DNA of 64,000 nt, from positions 1 to 64,000 of the forward strand of contig JAFEFC010000006.1 of the NCBI GenBank assembly GCA_018240785.1. Direction: 5' to 3'. The notes under the pieces are model-generated. The model made no database searches, was not told the origin of the DNA, and saw only the letters and a program-made list of their open reading frames with translations. A program made the position numbers and the translations under genes. The DNA comes from Pseudomonadota bacterium (GTDB lineage Bacteria > Pseudomonadota > Gammaproteobacteria > Burkholderiales > Rhodocyclaceae). Of this stretch, positions 44,744 to 54,120 are shown piece by piece (position 1 is the first letter of the stretch; each line of letters begins with the position of its first letter).

Positions 44744-46333
44744 TCACGCAGGAACACGGATCAGCGCGCGCAGTTCGTTCTTGGCCACCTTGTTCGACGC
44801 ATTGACCGGCAGCGCGTCGTAGAAGCGCACCATGCGCGGCACCTTGTAGTTGGCCATGTGCTCGCGCGACCAGGCGATCAGGCCCGCTTCGTCCAGCGCG
44901 GCGCCCGGGCGCAGCACGACGCAGGCGCAGCCCACTTCACCCATGCGCTCGTCCGGCACGCCGATGACCGCGACCTGGGCGATTGCGGGGTGCGAGGTCA
45001 GCGCGGCCTCGATCTCGGCCGGATAGCAGTTGAAGCCGCCGACGATGAACATGTCCTTGAGCCGGTCGGTGATGCGCAGGTAGCCGCGCGCATCCAGCGT
45101 GCCGATGTCGCCGGTGTGCAGCCAGCCTTCCTCGTCGATGGTCTCGGCAGTGGCTTTCGCGTCCTCGAAGTAGCCCTTCATGACATGGAAGCCGCGCAGG
45201 CAGATCTCGCCGGCCTCGCCCGCCTGCAAGGGTTGATTGTCGGCATCGACGATACGCACCTCGGTGCCGGGAATGGCGTGCCCACTGGTGAGCGCGACCG
45301 TCTCGGCGTCGTCGTCCGCGGCGCAGATCGTGGCCAGGCCGCCGCATTCGGTGAGGCCGTATGCGGTCAGCACCACCTTGAAGCCGAGTTCGCGCCGCAT
45401 GCGCTCGATCAGCACCGGCGGAATGGTGGAGGCGCCGGTCACCGCCACGCGCAGGCTGGACAGATCGGTCTGCGCCAGCCGCGGATGCGCCAGCATCGAC
45501 AGGTAGAGCGTCGGCGGCCCGGGCAGCACGCTGATACGGTCGGCCTCGATGCGGCGGAACACCGCCTCGGCGTCGAACACCGGATGCGGCAGCACCGTGG
45601 CGCCGGCGATCAGGCAGGTGACCCAGCCGGCCTTGTAGCCGAAAGCGTGGAAGAAGGGATTGACGATCAGGTAGCGGTCGCCGGGCTGGATGCCGGCGAT
45701 GTTCACGTACTCGATGAAAGCCTGGATGATCTGCCGGTGCGCACTCATGACGCCCTTGGGGCGACCGGTGGTGCCGGAAGTGAACATCAGGTCGGAAACG
45801 TCGTCCGGCCTTACCGCCTCAGCGCGCGCGCGCGCCTCCCATTCCGCCACGTCGGCGCCGGCCGCCAGGAAGGCGGCCCAGTCCAGATCGGCATGGTCTC
45901 CGCAGGCGCCGATGGCGACGACCTTTTCCAGCGTCGCCGGGCGGCAGCCGGCTAGCATCGCCGGGTAGTCGACATCGAGGAAGCGATCGACCACGAACAG
46001 CACCCGGCTGCGGCTGCGTTCGAGAATGTCGGCCGCCTCGGCTCCCTTCATGCGGGTGTTGATCGGCACCATCACGGCACCGGCGCAATGGATGCCCAGC
46101 GCGGCCAGGATCCACTCCGCGCGGTTGGGTGCCCAGATGGCGACGCGGTCGCCCGGAGCGATCCCGTGAGCGATCAGTCCGCGGCTGACGGCAAGCACCC
46201 GCGCAGGCAGATCGGCATAGTCGATGAGGGTGTCGCCATCCTCGATGAAGGTGCGCCCGGCGTGGCGCTGCGCAGCCTCGAGAACCAGTGCGGGCAGCGT
46301 GCGGGCGAGGGGCGGAACGAAATGTGCGGTCAT
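44744..46333 (-). CDS. Acyl-CoA synthetase (AMP-forming), FadD3-like
   Basis: A 529-residue ATP-dependent CoA ligase. The P-loop-like motif [15 protein letters not shown] is near residue 180, [18 protein letters not shown] follows, then [10 protein letters not shown] and the C-terminal catalytic Lys in NKVAKNELR. It would activate a carboxylic acid substrate or a ring-opened intermediate before the dehydrogenases act. In steroid degraders, FadD3 handles a ring-remnant acid; similarity is general and the substrate cannot be read. Confidence 0.9.
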   Translation of the reverse strand: MTAHFVPPLARTLPALVLEAAQRHAGRTFIEDGDTLIDYADLPARVLAVSRGLIAHGIAPGDRVAIWAPNRAEWILAALGIHCAGAVMVPINTRMKGAEAADILERSRSRVLFVVDRFLDVDYPAMLAGCRPATLEKVVAIGACGDHADLDWAAFLAAGADVAEWEARARAEAVRPDDVSDLMFTSGTTGRPKGVMSAHRQIIQAFIEYVNIAGIQPGDRYLIVNPFFHAFGYKAGWVTCLIAGATVLPHPVFDAEAVFRRIEADRISVLPGPPTLYLSMLAHPRLAQTDLSSLRVAVTGASTIPPVLIERMRRELGFKVVLTAYGLTECGGLATICAADDDAETVALTSGHAIPGTEVRIVDADNQPLQAGEAGEICLRGFHVMKGYFEDAKATAETIDEEGWLHTGDIGTLDARGYLRITDRLKDMFIVGGFNCYPAEIEAALTSHPAIAQVAVIGVPDERMGEVGCACVVLRPGAALDEAGLIAWSREHMANYKVPRMVRFYDALPVNASNKVAKNELRALIRVPA

Positions 46334-46354
46334 TGGGTTTCCGGAACGACGGGA

Positions 46355-47113
46355 TCAGATGCTCATGACGAACTGGCCGCTGTCGACGCGCAGTTCGATG
46401 CCATTCACTGCGCGCGCGCCATCCTCGGCCAGGAAGAGGATGGCGGCGGCAACGTCTTCGGGCTGGCAGGCACGGTTCATCGGATCGGCGTCGATGGTGA
46501 AGCGCGCCGGGTCGACGCCCTTCGGGTACGAACCGGCCGTCATCGGCGTCATCACCCCGTCGGGATGGATGGAATTGCAGCGGATGCGGTACCTGGCCTT
46601 GCGACAGTGCGCGGCCACCGCGCGGGTGAGGCCGGAGATGGCGGCCTTCGAGGCGCCGTAGGCGGCGTAGTCGTCCTTGGCGGCGATGCCCGCGATCGAG
46701 GACATGTTGATGATCGAGCCGCCGCTCGTCTTCATCATCTCGACGCCGGCCTTGCAGCCGAGGAACACGCTGTCGGCATTGACCCGCATCAGGCGCTGCC
46801 AGTCATCGAGCGTGGCGTCCTCGATCGAGCCCTTGAGCAGGATTCCGGCATTGTTCACCAGCACGTCGAGGCGGCCGAAACGCTCGCGCACCATCGCCAT
46901 CACCGCATCCCAGTCGTCGGCCGAGGTCGCGTCGTGGCGCATGAACAGCGCCTTGCCCCCGAGCGCGGCAGCGAGCGCCTCGCCCGCCTCGACATTGAGG
47001 TCCGTGAGCACGACCCGGGCGCCCTCCTTCACGAACGATTCCACCGTCGCGCGGCCAACGCCGCTCGCGCCGCCGGTCACCAGCGCAATCTTGCCTTCCA
47101 TCCGTCCTGCCAT
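46355..47113 (-). CDS. Short-chain dehydrogenase/reductase
   Basis: A 252-residue classical SDR: VTGGASGVGR cofactor loop, NNAGIL, INMSSIAG and YGASK. Asp in VVLTDLNVE favours NAD. GGAG before the ATG. Part of a four-gene minus-strand operon with the KstD-like flavoprotein upstream and the CoA ligase downstream. Possible hydroxysteroid or hydroxyacyl dehydrogenase. Confidence 0.88.
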   Translation of the reverse strand: MAGRMEGKIALVTGGASGVGRATVESFVKEGARVVLTDLNVEAGEALAAALGGKALFMRHDATSADDWDAVMAMVRERFGRLDVLVNNAGILLKGSIEDATLDDWQRLMRVNADSVFLGCKAGVEMMKTSGGSIINMSSIAGIAAKDDYAAYGASKAAISGLTRAVAAHCRKARYRIRCNSIHPDGVMTPMTAGSYPKGVDPARFTIDADPMNRACQPEDVAAAILFLAEDGARAVNGIELRVDSGQFVMSI

Positions 47114-47134
47114 GTCCCGTCTCCAGAGTGCGTT

Positions 47135-48856
47135 TCAGCCGCGATCGCTTGTGTGCTGGGCGATGTGGTGGGCGGCGATGTAACCGAAGGTCATCGCCGG
47201 CCCGATGGTGGCGCCCGCGCCCGGATAACCGGTCCCCATGACCGAGGCCGAGGTGTTGCCGATGGCGTACAGCCCCTCGATGGGCGAACCGTCGGGACGA
47301 ACGACACGGCCGTGAACATCGGTCAGCAGGCCGCCCTTGGTGCCGATGTCTCCCGCATCCATCCGGATCGCATAGAAGGGCCCTTTGGCGATGGGCGCCA
47401 GGCAGGGGTTGGGCTTGACATTGACGTCGCCGTAGTAGCGGTCGAACACGTTGCCGCCGCGACCGAAATCCTCGTCCTTGCCGCTGCGCGAGTACTCGTT
47501 CACCTTCGCCACGGTCTGGGCAAGGCCTGCCGGTTCGACGCCGATCTGGCGCGCCAGATCGTCGAGCGTGTCCGCCTTCCAGTACATGGACCCCAGCCAC
47601 TCCTTGCGCAGGCGGCCATCGGGCATGATCTGGCCCGGCATCAGCGGCCCCATCGCGTAGTTGAAGCGGAAGTGGGCGTCGAAGATGCACCAGGCGGGCA
47701 CGTTGTTGCCGCCGGTGGCTTCCCGGTCCTTGTACATCGCGGCACCGAACTCGAGATAGCCCTGCGCCTCGTTGCAGAAACGCCGTCCCAGGCTGTTGAC
47801 CACGATCGCCCCAGGGAAGGCGCGCTCGGCGAACACCCCGCGCGGCTTCTCCTCACCCGGCACCGGAATCGTCGGCGCCCACCACGCCCACTCGAGCAGG
47901 TCGGTCGCCGCGCCGGCAGCCATGCCGGCTTCGAGCGGCGCGCCGGTGTTGTTGCCGGGAGGCGTCGCGCTCCACGCCGTCTTCGTCGGCTGCGGCAGGT
48001 ATTTCTCGCGCAGCGCCTGGTTCTGCTCGAAACCGCCGGCCCCCAGGATCACGCCGCGCCGCGCGCTCAGCGTCATCGGGCGACCCTCGCGCACGACCTT
48101 GATGCCGGTCACGCGGCCATTGTCGAGCACCAGTTCGCGGAAATCCGTCTTCAGCCACAGCGGCACCTTGCGATCGAGCAGCGAGGCGCGCAATGCGCAC
48201 ACCAGCGAACTGCCCAGGCCGGCGCGGCGGTCGTGCTTCGTGCGTTTGCGCCACTTGAAATCGAGCTTGTAGCGCAGCATCAGTCCCAGGATCTTGAAGC
48301 GCCAGCCGGTTTCGCGCGCCATGGCAACGTGGGCGTCGCGCGCCGTCCAGGCGATACGCCCCATCAGCAGCGTCGACGCCGAGGGGCGGCGCAGGTTGTC
48401 CAGTTCATCGCCGAGCACGCTGGTGTCGAACAGCTCGGGGTCGAGCGAACGCCCCCCGGGCAATGCGCCGGGCAGGTGCTGGTAGTAGTCGGGGTACTTC
48501 TCGGCCACCGCGTAGCGCACCCGGGATTTCTCCTCCAGGTACTTGATCATTTTCGGCGCGTGGTCGAGGTAGGCGCGCACCTTGGCTTCATCCGCCCGGC
48601 CACCGGACGCACTCAGGATGTACTGCAGCGCCTTGTCGTAGCCGTCCTTGCCACCCTTCGCGACGAAGTAATGATTGCAGGGAATCCAGATGCCGCCGCC
48701 GGAAATCGCCGTCGTGCCACCGAACTTGTCGCTCTTCTCGACGACGAGCACCGAAAGCCCCTGGTCGGCGGCAATGACAGCCGACGTCATCGCACCTCCA
48801 CCCGAGCCGACGACGATGACGTCCCATTCCGTCTGAGTCTGGTTCTGCAAGCTCAC
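47135..48856 (-). CDS. FAD-dependent 3-ketosteroid dehydrogenase-like flavoprotein (KstD family)
   Basis: About 573 residues. The N-terminus has the FAD loop DVIVVGSGGGAMTSAVIAA, and the C-terminus carries SASVMGTGYPGAGATIGPAM, where the Tyr and Gly match the catalytic Tyr/Gly pair of KstD enzymes that put a double bond next to a ring ketone. The start is uncertain: GTG 48856 gives the usual short lead to the FAD loop; GTG 48886 adds 10 residues. It is first in its operon and divergent from another FAD flavoprotein, with two weaker operator copies between them. Confidence 0.82.
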   Translation of the reverse strand: MSLQNQTQTEWDVIVVGSGGGAMTSAVIAADQGLSVLVVEKSDKFGGTTAISGGGIWIPCNHYFVAKGGKDGYDKALQYILSASGGRADEAKVRAYLDHAPKMIKYLEEKSRVRYAVAEKYPDYYQHLPGALPGGRSLDPELFDTSVLGDELDNLRRPSASTLLMGRIAWTARDAHVAMARETGWRFKILGLMLRYKLDFKWRKRTKHDRRAGLGSSLVCALRASLLDRKVPLWLKTDFRELVLDNGRVTGIKVVREGRPMTLSARRGVILGAGGFEQNQALREKYLPQPTKTAWSATPPGNNTGAPLEAGMAAGAATDLLEWAWWAPTIPVPGEEKPRGVFAERAFPGAIVVNSLGRRFCNEAQGYLEFGAAMYKDREATGGNNVPAWCIFDAHFRFNYAMGPLMPGQIMPDGRLRKEWLGSMYWKADTLDDLARQIGVEPAGLAQTVAKVNEYSRSGKDEDFGRGGNVFDRYYGDVNVKPNPCLAPIAKGPFYAIRMDAGDIGTKGGLLTDVHGRVVRPDGSPIEGLYAIGNTSASVMGTGYPGAGATIGPAMTFGYIAAHHIAQHTSDRG

Positions 48857-48917
48857 GACCCACCCCTGATTGCTGTTTCGATGCACGGGATATTCGCTTC
48901 AGCAATCCGCCGCTTCA

Positions 48918-48933
48918 TCGTCAATGCGGACTA
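48918..48933. promoter_or_regulatory. 16-bp operator-like site 5 (degenerate)
   Basis: TCGTCAATGCGGACTA. In the reverse direction it reads TAGTCCGCATTGACGA, matching 12 of 16 positions of the consensus including both outer half-sites. It lies in the gap between the two flavoprotein genes. Confidence 0.45.
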
Positions 48934-48977
48934 GAGACGCCCTGCGGCGCGGCCGCGCCCGCAGCCTGCGGGCGACA

Positions 48978-48993
48978 TCGTTCAATCGAAGGA
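48978..48993. promoter_or_regulatory. 16-bp operator-like site 6 (degenerate)
   Basis: TCGTTCAATCGAAGGA matches the consensus at 12 of 16 positions and is flanked by CA and TG as at several other sites. It starts 60 bases from site 5 and 74 before the plus-strand flavoprotein start. Confidence 0.4.
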
Positions 48994-49051
48994 TGTGCGG
49001 GATGCCGGCGGTGACCAACATCGCGCGGAACTGCAACCAACGGAGCCAGGC

Positions 49052-50533
49052 ATGACGCAGACACAGAACAGGACCCCCTCCCCCGCCCGCCCCTGCCGAC
49101 TTGCGGACGTGCCACGATGGGACATCGACACCGATGTGGCGGTGATCGGTTTTGGCGCGGCCGGAAGCTGCGCCGCGATCGAAGCGCGTGCGGCCGGCGC
49201 CGGCGTGCATGTGTTCGAGGTTGCCGCAGCACCCGGCGGCAGCGCCTCGTGGTCGGGCGGCGAAGTCTATGTCGGCGGCAGCGGCGGCACCCGCGTGCAG
49301 CGGGCACATGGCTTCGAGGACAGCACCGAGGACCTTTACACCTACCTGATGATGGCCGGCGGCCCCGGTGCGGACGCCGAGCGCGTGCGCATCTATGCCG
49401 AGGGCGCAGCGGGTCATTTCGACTGGCTGGAAGCGCAGGGCGTACCGTTCAAGGGCACCTACCTGCCGGGCAAGTGGATCGAGCCCACGACCGACGACAC
49501 CCTGCTGTGGTCGGGGAGCGAGGCGGCATGGCCATTCAGCGCCAGGGCGAAACCCGCGCCGCGCGGCCACACCGCCCAGTTCAAGGGCTGGGGCGGCGGC
49601 AAGATCCTGATGGAGAAGCTGTGCGCGCGCGCCGAAGCGGTCGGCGCCGTCGTGCATTGCAACAGCCGGGCCCTGAGCCTGATCGTCGATGATGATCGCA
49701 GCGTGGTCGGCGTCGTCGTGCGTATCGAGGGCAAGGAACAGCATGTCCGCGCACGCAAGGGCGTGATCCTGTGCGCCGGCGGATTCATCGTCAATCGCGA
49801 GATGGTCGCGCGCTTCGCTCCGGCCGCGCTGGCCTGCAGCGAGGTGGTGTCGGGCGGCAACGACGACGGCTCGGGCATCCGCATGGGCATGAGCGTCGGC
49901 GGCGCCACCATCCACATGGACCAGTTCTTCGCCACCATTCCCTTCTTCCCGCCTGCGTCGCTGGTCAAGGGCATCTTCGTCAATGCGCGCGGCGAGCGCT
50001 TCATCAATGAGGATGCCTACCACGGCCGCGTCGGCCACTACGTGCTGCGCCAGCCCGAGGGCAAGGCCTGGCTGCTGGTGGACAACGAGATCTTCGGCCG
50101 GCCGGTGATCGAGCCCGACATCCGGGTGGCGGCGGTGGGCGAAACCTGGGAGGAAGTCGAACAGGAACTGGCCCTGCCGGCGGGCACCCTGGTGCACACG
50201 GTGGAGGAATTCAACCGCAACGCTGCGGCCGGACAGGACCCGCTGTTCCACAAGGCCGCGGACTGGCTGCGCCCGCTCACCGAGCCGCCGTTCGCAGCGC
50301 TGAGCTACTGCGCCGGCGACCTGAAGGCCCACGCCTTCACCATGGGCGGCCTGCACACCCGGCCCGGCGGCGAGGTGCTCGACGCCGATGGCGCACCGAT
50401 CACCGGCCTGTACGCCGCCGGTCGCAGCGCCTGCGGCCTGCCGCGCTGGGGCGAAGGCTACAGCTCGGGCATGTCGCTGGGCGACTCGACTTTCTTCGGC
50501 CGCCAGGCCGGTCGCGCCGCGGCCGCGCGCTGA
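49052..50533 (+). CDS. FAD-dependent oxidoreductase, KstD/fumarate reductase-like
   Basis: A 493-residue flavoprotein with VAVIGFGAAGSCAAIEAR (FAD loop), GGSASWSGGEVYVGG and a C-terminal YAAGRSACGLPRWGEGYSSG. The C-terminal Gly-rich region differs from the typical KstD GYPGAGATIG, so a fumarate-reductase-like or other ring desaturase/reductase activity is possible. ATG 49052 has GGAG seven bases upstream. It is divergent from the 48856 gene and ends at a strong terminator. Confidence 0.82.
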   Translation: MTQTQNRTPSPARPCRLADVPRWDIDTDVAVIGFGAAGSCAAIEARAAGAGVHVFEVAAAPGGSASWSGGEVYVGGSGGTRVQRAHGFEDSTEDLYTYLMMAGGPGADAERVRIYAEGAAGHFDWLEAQGVPFKGTYLPGKWIEPTTDDTLLWSGSEAAWPFSARAKPAPRGHTAQFKGWGGGKILMEKLCARAEAVGAVVHCNSRALSLIVDDDRSVVGVVVRIEGKEQHVRARKGVILCAGGFIVNREMVARFAPAALACSEVVSGGNDDGSGIRMGMSVGGATIHMDQFFATIPFFPPASLVKGIFVNARGERFINEDAYHGRVGHYVLRQPEGKAWLLVDNEIFGRPVIEPDIRVAAVGETWEEVEQELALPAGTLVHTVEEFNRNAAAGQDPLFHKAADWLRPLTEPPFAALSYCAGDLKAHAFTMGGLHTRPGGEVLDADGAPITGLYAAGRSACGLPRWGEGYSSGMSLGDSTFFGRQAGRAAAAR

Positions 50534-50551
50534 CGCGCGGCCGACGAAACG

Positions 50552-50587
50552 AAGCCGCGTCGCCCGAGAGGCCGACGCGGCTTTTTT
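50552..50587 (+). terminator. Rho-independent terminator
   Basis: AAGCCGCGTCG and CGACGCGGCTT form an 11-bp perfect stem with a ten-base loop, followed on the plus strand by a run of T (six in a row from 50582). It ends the transcript of the flavoprotein gene and is the clearest intrinsic terminator in the window. Confidence 0.85.
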
Positions 50588-50629
50588 CATTCCGGCGCGG
50601 GCCGCGGCATGCCGCGGCCCCGGGGAGCA

Positions 50630-52066
50630 TCAGGGCGTGACCTGCGCCTCCATCATCGCCAGGAACTGCTCCGAGTAGGGCGGCAGCAGGCCCCATTCGC
50701 GCCGCGGATCATAGGCCGGCGCCTTGAACACGGTACGTGCGTGGCTGAACTCGAGGAAACCCTCGCGGCCATGGTAATGGCCCATGCCGGAAGCGCCGAC
50801 GCCGCCGAACGGGGCGTCTTCCATCGCCGCATGGAACATCGCCTCGTTGATGCAGACGCCGCCCGACAGGGTGTGTTCGAGCACGCGCTGCTGCTCGCCG
50901 GCGTCCTCGCCGAAGTAGTAGAGCGCCAGCGGACGCGGGCGGCTGTTGATGTCGGCGATCACTTCGTCGATCGTGTCGTAGGGCTTGACCACTACCGCCG
51001 GACCGAAGATCTCCTCGTGCATGATCTTCGCGGTGGAGGGCGGATCGATGACGATGGAGAGCGGTCGGCGGCGTTCGGCCGTGTCGGCCGCCAGCGGCGC
51101 TGGCGCGCATTCGACGCGGGCGCCGGCCTGTGCGGCGTCGCTGACATATGACTCGACGCGCGCGAGATGGCGCGGATTGACCACCGCGACCATGTCCGGG
51201 TTGCCCGGCACGCTCGGGAACAACTCGCCGAAGGTGCGCTTGAGCGCCGCCACGAAATCCTCGAGCTGCTCGCGCGCCACATAGACGACGTCTGGATTCA
51301 CGCACAACTGGCCGGCATTGCTCGCCTTGGCGACACCGATGCGGAACGCCGCTGTCGCGAGGTCGGCGCTACGGGCGACGATGGTGGGCGACTTCCCGCC
51401 CAGTTCCAGCGTCACCGGCACCAGGTTATCCGCCGCGTTGCGCATGACCGCCTTGCCGACCTGAGTACTGCCGGTGAACACGATGTGGTCGAACGGCTGG
51501 GAAGTGAATGCCTCGCCCATGTCGGGGCCGCCGGTGACCACGCCCGCCTCGAGCGGGTCGAACATGTCGACCACCGCCTCGGCCACCACCTGGGCCGTGC
51601 GCGGGACCACCTCGGAGGGTTTGACGATGGCGCGATTCCCCGCTGCGAGCGCGCTGGCCAGCGGGCTGAACAGCGTGAACAGCGGCGCATTCCAGGTGCC
51701 GATGATGCCGACCGAGCCCTTGGGCTGGTACATCACCCACGCCTGTGCGCCGAGCTGGTCATAGGGCGGGAACGGCGCACGCGGCTCGCTTGCCATCCAG
51801 GGTTCGAAATGGTCGCGCGCGTACTTGAGCGAGGTGAGCGAGCCGATGACGTCGTTCATCAGCGAGTAGCCTCGCGGGCGTCCGCCAAAGTCGGCGTCCA
51901 TCGCCTCGACCAGCGGCTTGTGGTATTTCACAAGCAGATCCACCGCCGTCTGGATGCGCCTGCGGCGATCGGCCACGCCGACCGCGCCGGCACGATCGAA
52001 CGCCTGCTTCTGTTGCTGGAGCAGGCCGGCAAGGCCTGCCACAGTGCTGATGATCTGTTTCGTCAC
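50630..52066 (-). CDS. Aldehyde dehydrogenase (coniferyl-aldehyde dehydrogenase-like)
   Basis: A 478-residue NAD(P)-dependent aldehyde dehydrogenase. The catalytic Cys is Cys255 in NAGQLCVNPDVV, the general base Glu is Glu221 in LELGGKSP, and TWNAPLF near 125 matches the cofactor region. The C-terminal FGGVGASGMGHYHGREGF is typical of the coniferyl/long-chain class. It starts at GTG 52066, with GGAG eight bases upstream; the longer open frame upstream has no site. Divergent from the flavin reductase, with two operators in between. An aldehyde from side-chain aldol cleavage would be a fitting substrate, but this is a guess. Confidence 0.88.
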   Translation of the reverse strand: MTKQIISTVAGLAGLLQQQKQAFDRAGAVGVADRRRRIQTAVDLLVKYHKPLVEAMDADFGGRPRGYSLMNDVIGSLTSLKYARDHFEPWMASEPRAPFPPYDQLGAQAWVMYQPKGSVGIIGTWNAPLFTLFSPLASALAAGNRAIVKPSEVVPRTAQVVAEAVVDMFDPLEAGVVTGGPDMGEAFTSQPFDHIVFTGSTQVGKAVMRNAADNLVPVTLELGGKSPTIVARSADLATAAFRIGVAKASNAGQLCVNPDVVYVAREQLEDFVAALKRTFGELFPSVPGNPDMVAVVNPRHLARVESYVSDAAQAGARVECAPAPLAADTAERRRPLSIVIDPPSTAKIMHEEIFGPAVVVKPYDTIDEVIADINSRPRPLALYYFGEDAGEQQRVLEHTLSGGVCINEAMFHAAMEDAPFGGVGASGMGHYHGREGFLEFSHARTVFKAPAYDPRREWGLLPPYSEQFLAMMEAQVTP

Positions 52067-52150
52067 GACAATCGCTCCGGTCAGGAAAATGGGTGGGCAG
52101 TGCGCCTCGGCGCCTCGGGCGCAACTTAACCCGTGGCTGCCGAAACCGCG

Positions 52151-52166
52151 TAGTCCGATCGGACGA
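52151..52166. promoter_or_regulatory. 16-bp palindromic operator, site 7
   Basis: TAGTCCGATCGGACGA, one base from the perfect palindrome. It lies 85 bases from the aldehyde dehydrogenase start. Confidence 0.66.
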
Positions 52167-52206
52167 TCGCCGACCGGCCGCCACATGACCATGGCGCCCG
52201 CACCGG

Positions 52207-52222
52207 TAGTCCGTTGGGACGA
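52207..52222. promoter_or_regulatory. 16-bp palindromic operator, site 8
   Basis: TAGTCCGTTGGGACGA, starting 56 bases from site 7 and 64 bases before the flavin reductase start. Confidence 0.6.
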
Positions 52223-52285
52223 TGCTCCGGCCAGGGTCGCCTTCCATACTCGATGCAAATTTCCCCCGCTCCTGCGAGACACGAC

Positions 52286-53263
52286 ATGACGACGCAAAAG
52301 GGCTTCGACCCACAGGACTTTCGTGCGGCGCTCGGCACCTTCACCACCGGCGTCACCATCATCACCACGCGCACTGCCGGCGGCGAGGCGATCGGCATCA
52401 CCGCCAACAGCTTCAACTCCGTGTCGCTCGATCCGCCGCTGGTGCTGTGGAGTCTGGCGAAGAACGCGCGCAGCCTCGAAGCCTTCGCCAGCTCCAAGCA
52501 CTGGAACGTGCACGTGCTGTCGGCGGATCAGGAGGCCCTGTCTGGCCGCTTCGCGCGCCAGGGCGAGGACAAGTTCGCCGGGCTGGAGCTGGAGGAAGGC
52601 ATCAGCAAGGCGCCGCTGCTCACCGACTGCACCGCGCGCTTCCAGTGCCGGACCGCATTCAGCTACGAGGGCGGGGACCATGTGATCTTCGTCGGCGAAG
52701 TGCTGGCCTATGATCGCAGCACGCGCCCGCCGCTGGTGTACCAGGCTGGCCAGTATGCGCTGGCCGCGCGCAAGCCGCGCGACGAAGTGCGCCTGGGATC
52801 CAACCCGCCGCCGGATTGCAGCTACACCGAGGATCTGCTCGGCTATCTGCTCGGCCGCAGCCACTATCAGATGCTGCACGCCTTGCGACAGTTGCTCAGC
52901 ACGCAGGCGCTGGACGAGCGGTCGTTTTTCGTGCTGTCGGTGCTGTCGATCCGCGACAGCCTGACGCTGGATGAAATCAACGCCTTCATCGGCTACACCG
53001 GGATGCTGGCGACGATCGAGTCGATGAACACACTCGAGGCGCAGCGCCTTGTCGCCATCGAGCACGAGCCCGGCAAGGTGCGCTACGTGCTCACCGCCGA
53101 CGGGCGCGAGGCCTCGCTGCGCCAGATCGCACTGGCGAAGGCCGTCGAGGAGGACATTGCGACCCGCCTCGGCCCGGGCGACGCCATGGCGCTGAAGCTG
53201 CTGCTCAAGCGGCTGATCGCCAGCAGCGATCCGGGCATGCCCGACCTATGGGCACCGCGCTGA
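52286..53263 (+). CDS. Flavin reductase with MarR-like C-terminal domain (C1 type)
   Basis: A 325-residue protein. The N-terminal 165 residues are a flavin reductase domain (FRAALGTFTTGVTIITTRTA and GITANSFNSVSLDPPLVLW). The C-terminal 150 residues look like a MarR winged-helix domain (SFFVLSVLSIRDSLTLDEIN, GYTGMLATIESMNTLEAQRL). This fusion is known from the C1 reductase of 4-hydroxyphenylacetate hydroxylase, where the MarR part senses the aromatic substrate and restrains the reductase. Such reductases normally serve a separate flavin-using monooxygenase; none is encoded within the window. The gene is divergent from the aldehyde dehydrogenase and behind operators. Confidence 0.83.
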   Translation: MTTQKGFDPQDFRAALGTFTTGVTIITTRTAGGEAIGITANSFNSVSLDPPLVLWSLAKNARSLEAFASSKHWNVHVLSADQEALSGRFARQGEDKFAGLELEEGISKAPLLTDCTARFQCRTAFSYEGGDHVIFVGEVLAYDRSTRPPLVYQAGQYALAARKPRDEVRLGSNPPPDCSYTEDLLGYLLGRSHYQMLHALRQLLSTQALDERSFFVLSVLSIRDSLTLDEINAFIGYTGMLATIESMNTLEAQRLVAIEHEPGKVRYVLTADGREASLRQIALAKAVEEDIATRLGPGDAMALKLLLKRLIASSDPGMPDLWAPR

Positions 53264-53324
53264 CAACCCGCGCAAATCACCTATTCCGAACACCGACTCT
53301 GCGCACACGCGCACAGGAGACTGC

Positions 53325-54098
53325 ATGAACATCATCGACCGCTTCACGCTGCACAATCAGGTTGCCATCGTCACCGGCGGGGGCCGCGGCATCGGCCGCG
53401 CCATCGCGCTGACCTACGCTCAGGCTGGCGCCGATGTGGTGTGTGCAGCGCGTACGCTGGCCGACGTCGAGGCCGTGGCCGAGGAAATCCGCTCGATGGG
53501 CCGGCGTGCGATCGCGGTGAGCTGCGACGTCACCGACCTGCCCCAGCTCGGCGGCGTGGTGGACGCGGCGCTGAAGGCCTTCGGCCGCATCACCCACCTG
53601 GTGAATAACGCCGGCGGCTCCGGCCCCAACGATCCGCTGAAGATGTCCGCCGACAAGTTCGAGGGTGTCTTCCGTTTCAACGTCAGCTCGGCCTACGAAC
53701 TCACCCGCCTGTGCGTTCCGCACATGCGCGAGAGCGGTGGCGGCAATGTGGTGAACATCACCTCGGGCGCCGCACGCTACGCCCAGCCCTACTTCAGCGC
53801 CTATGGCACGGCCAAGGCTGCGCTCACCCAGCTCACCCGCCTGCTGGCGCAGGACTTCGCGCCCGCGGTGCGTGTCAACGCCATCGCCCCCGGCCCGATC
53901 ATGACGGCAGCGCTCGATCGCGCGCTGCCCGCCAACATGCGCGAAGGCATGATCAACAACACGCCGCTCAAGCGGCTGGGCGAAGTCGAGGACATCGCCG
54001 CCGCCGCGCTCTATCTCGCCACGCCGGCCTCGGCGTGGGTCACCGGCAAGGTGATCGAGGTCGACGGCGGCGCCGAATCGAGCGTCTGGCCGGGCTGA
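53325..54098 (+). CDS. Short-chain dehydrogenase/reductase
   Basis: A 257-residue classical SDR: VTGGGRGIGRA, NNAGGSG, ITSGAAR and YGTAK; the end VTGKVIEVDGGAESS is typical of the FabG-like group, and FINDs include 7-alpha-hydroxysteroid dehydrogenase relatives. AGGAG upstream. It is 61 bases after the flavin reductase stop on the same strand and likely co-transcribed. It is the last gene of the catabolic region. Confidence 0.88.
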   Translation: MNIIDRFTLHNQVAIVTGGGRGIGRAIALTYAQAGADVVCAARTLADVEAVAEEIRSMGRRAIAVSCDVTDLPQLGGVVDAALKAFGRITHLVNNAGGSGPNDPLKMSADKFEGVFRFNVSSAYELTRLCVPHMRESGGGNVVNITSGAARYAQPYFSAYGTAKAALTQLTRLLAQDFAPAVRVNAIAPGPIMTAALDRALPANMREGMINNTPLKRLGEVEDIAAAALYLATPASAWVTGKVIEVDGGAESSVWPG

Positions 54099-54120
54099 CC
54101 CGCTCCCGTCGCGCCGGATC

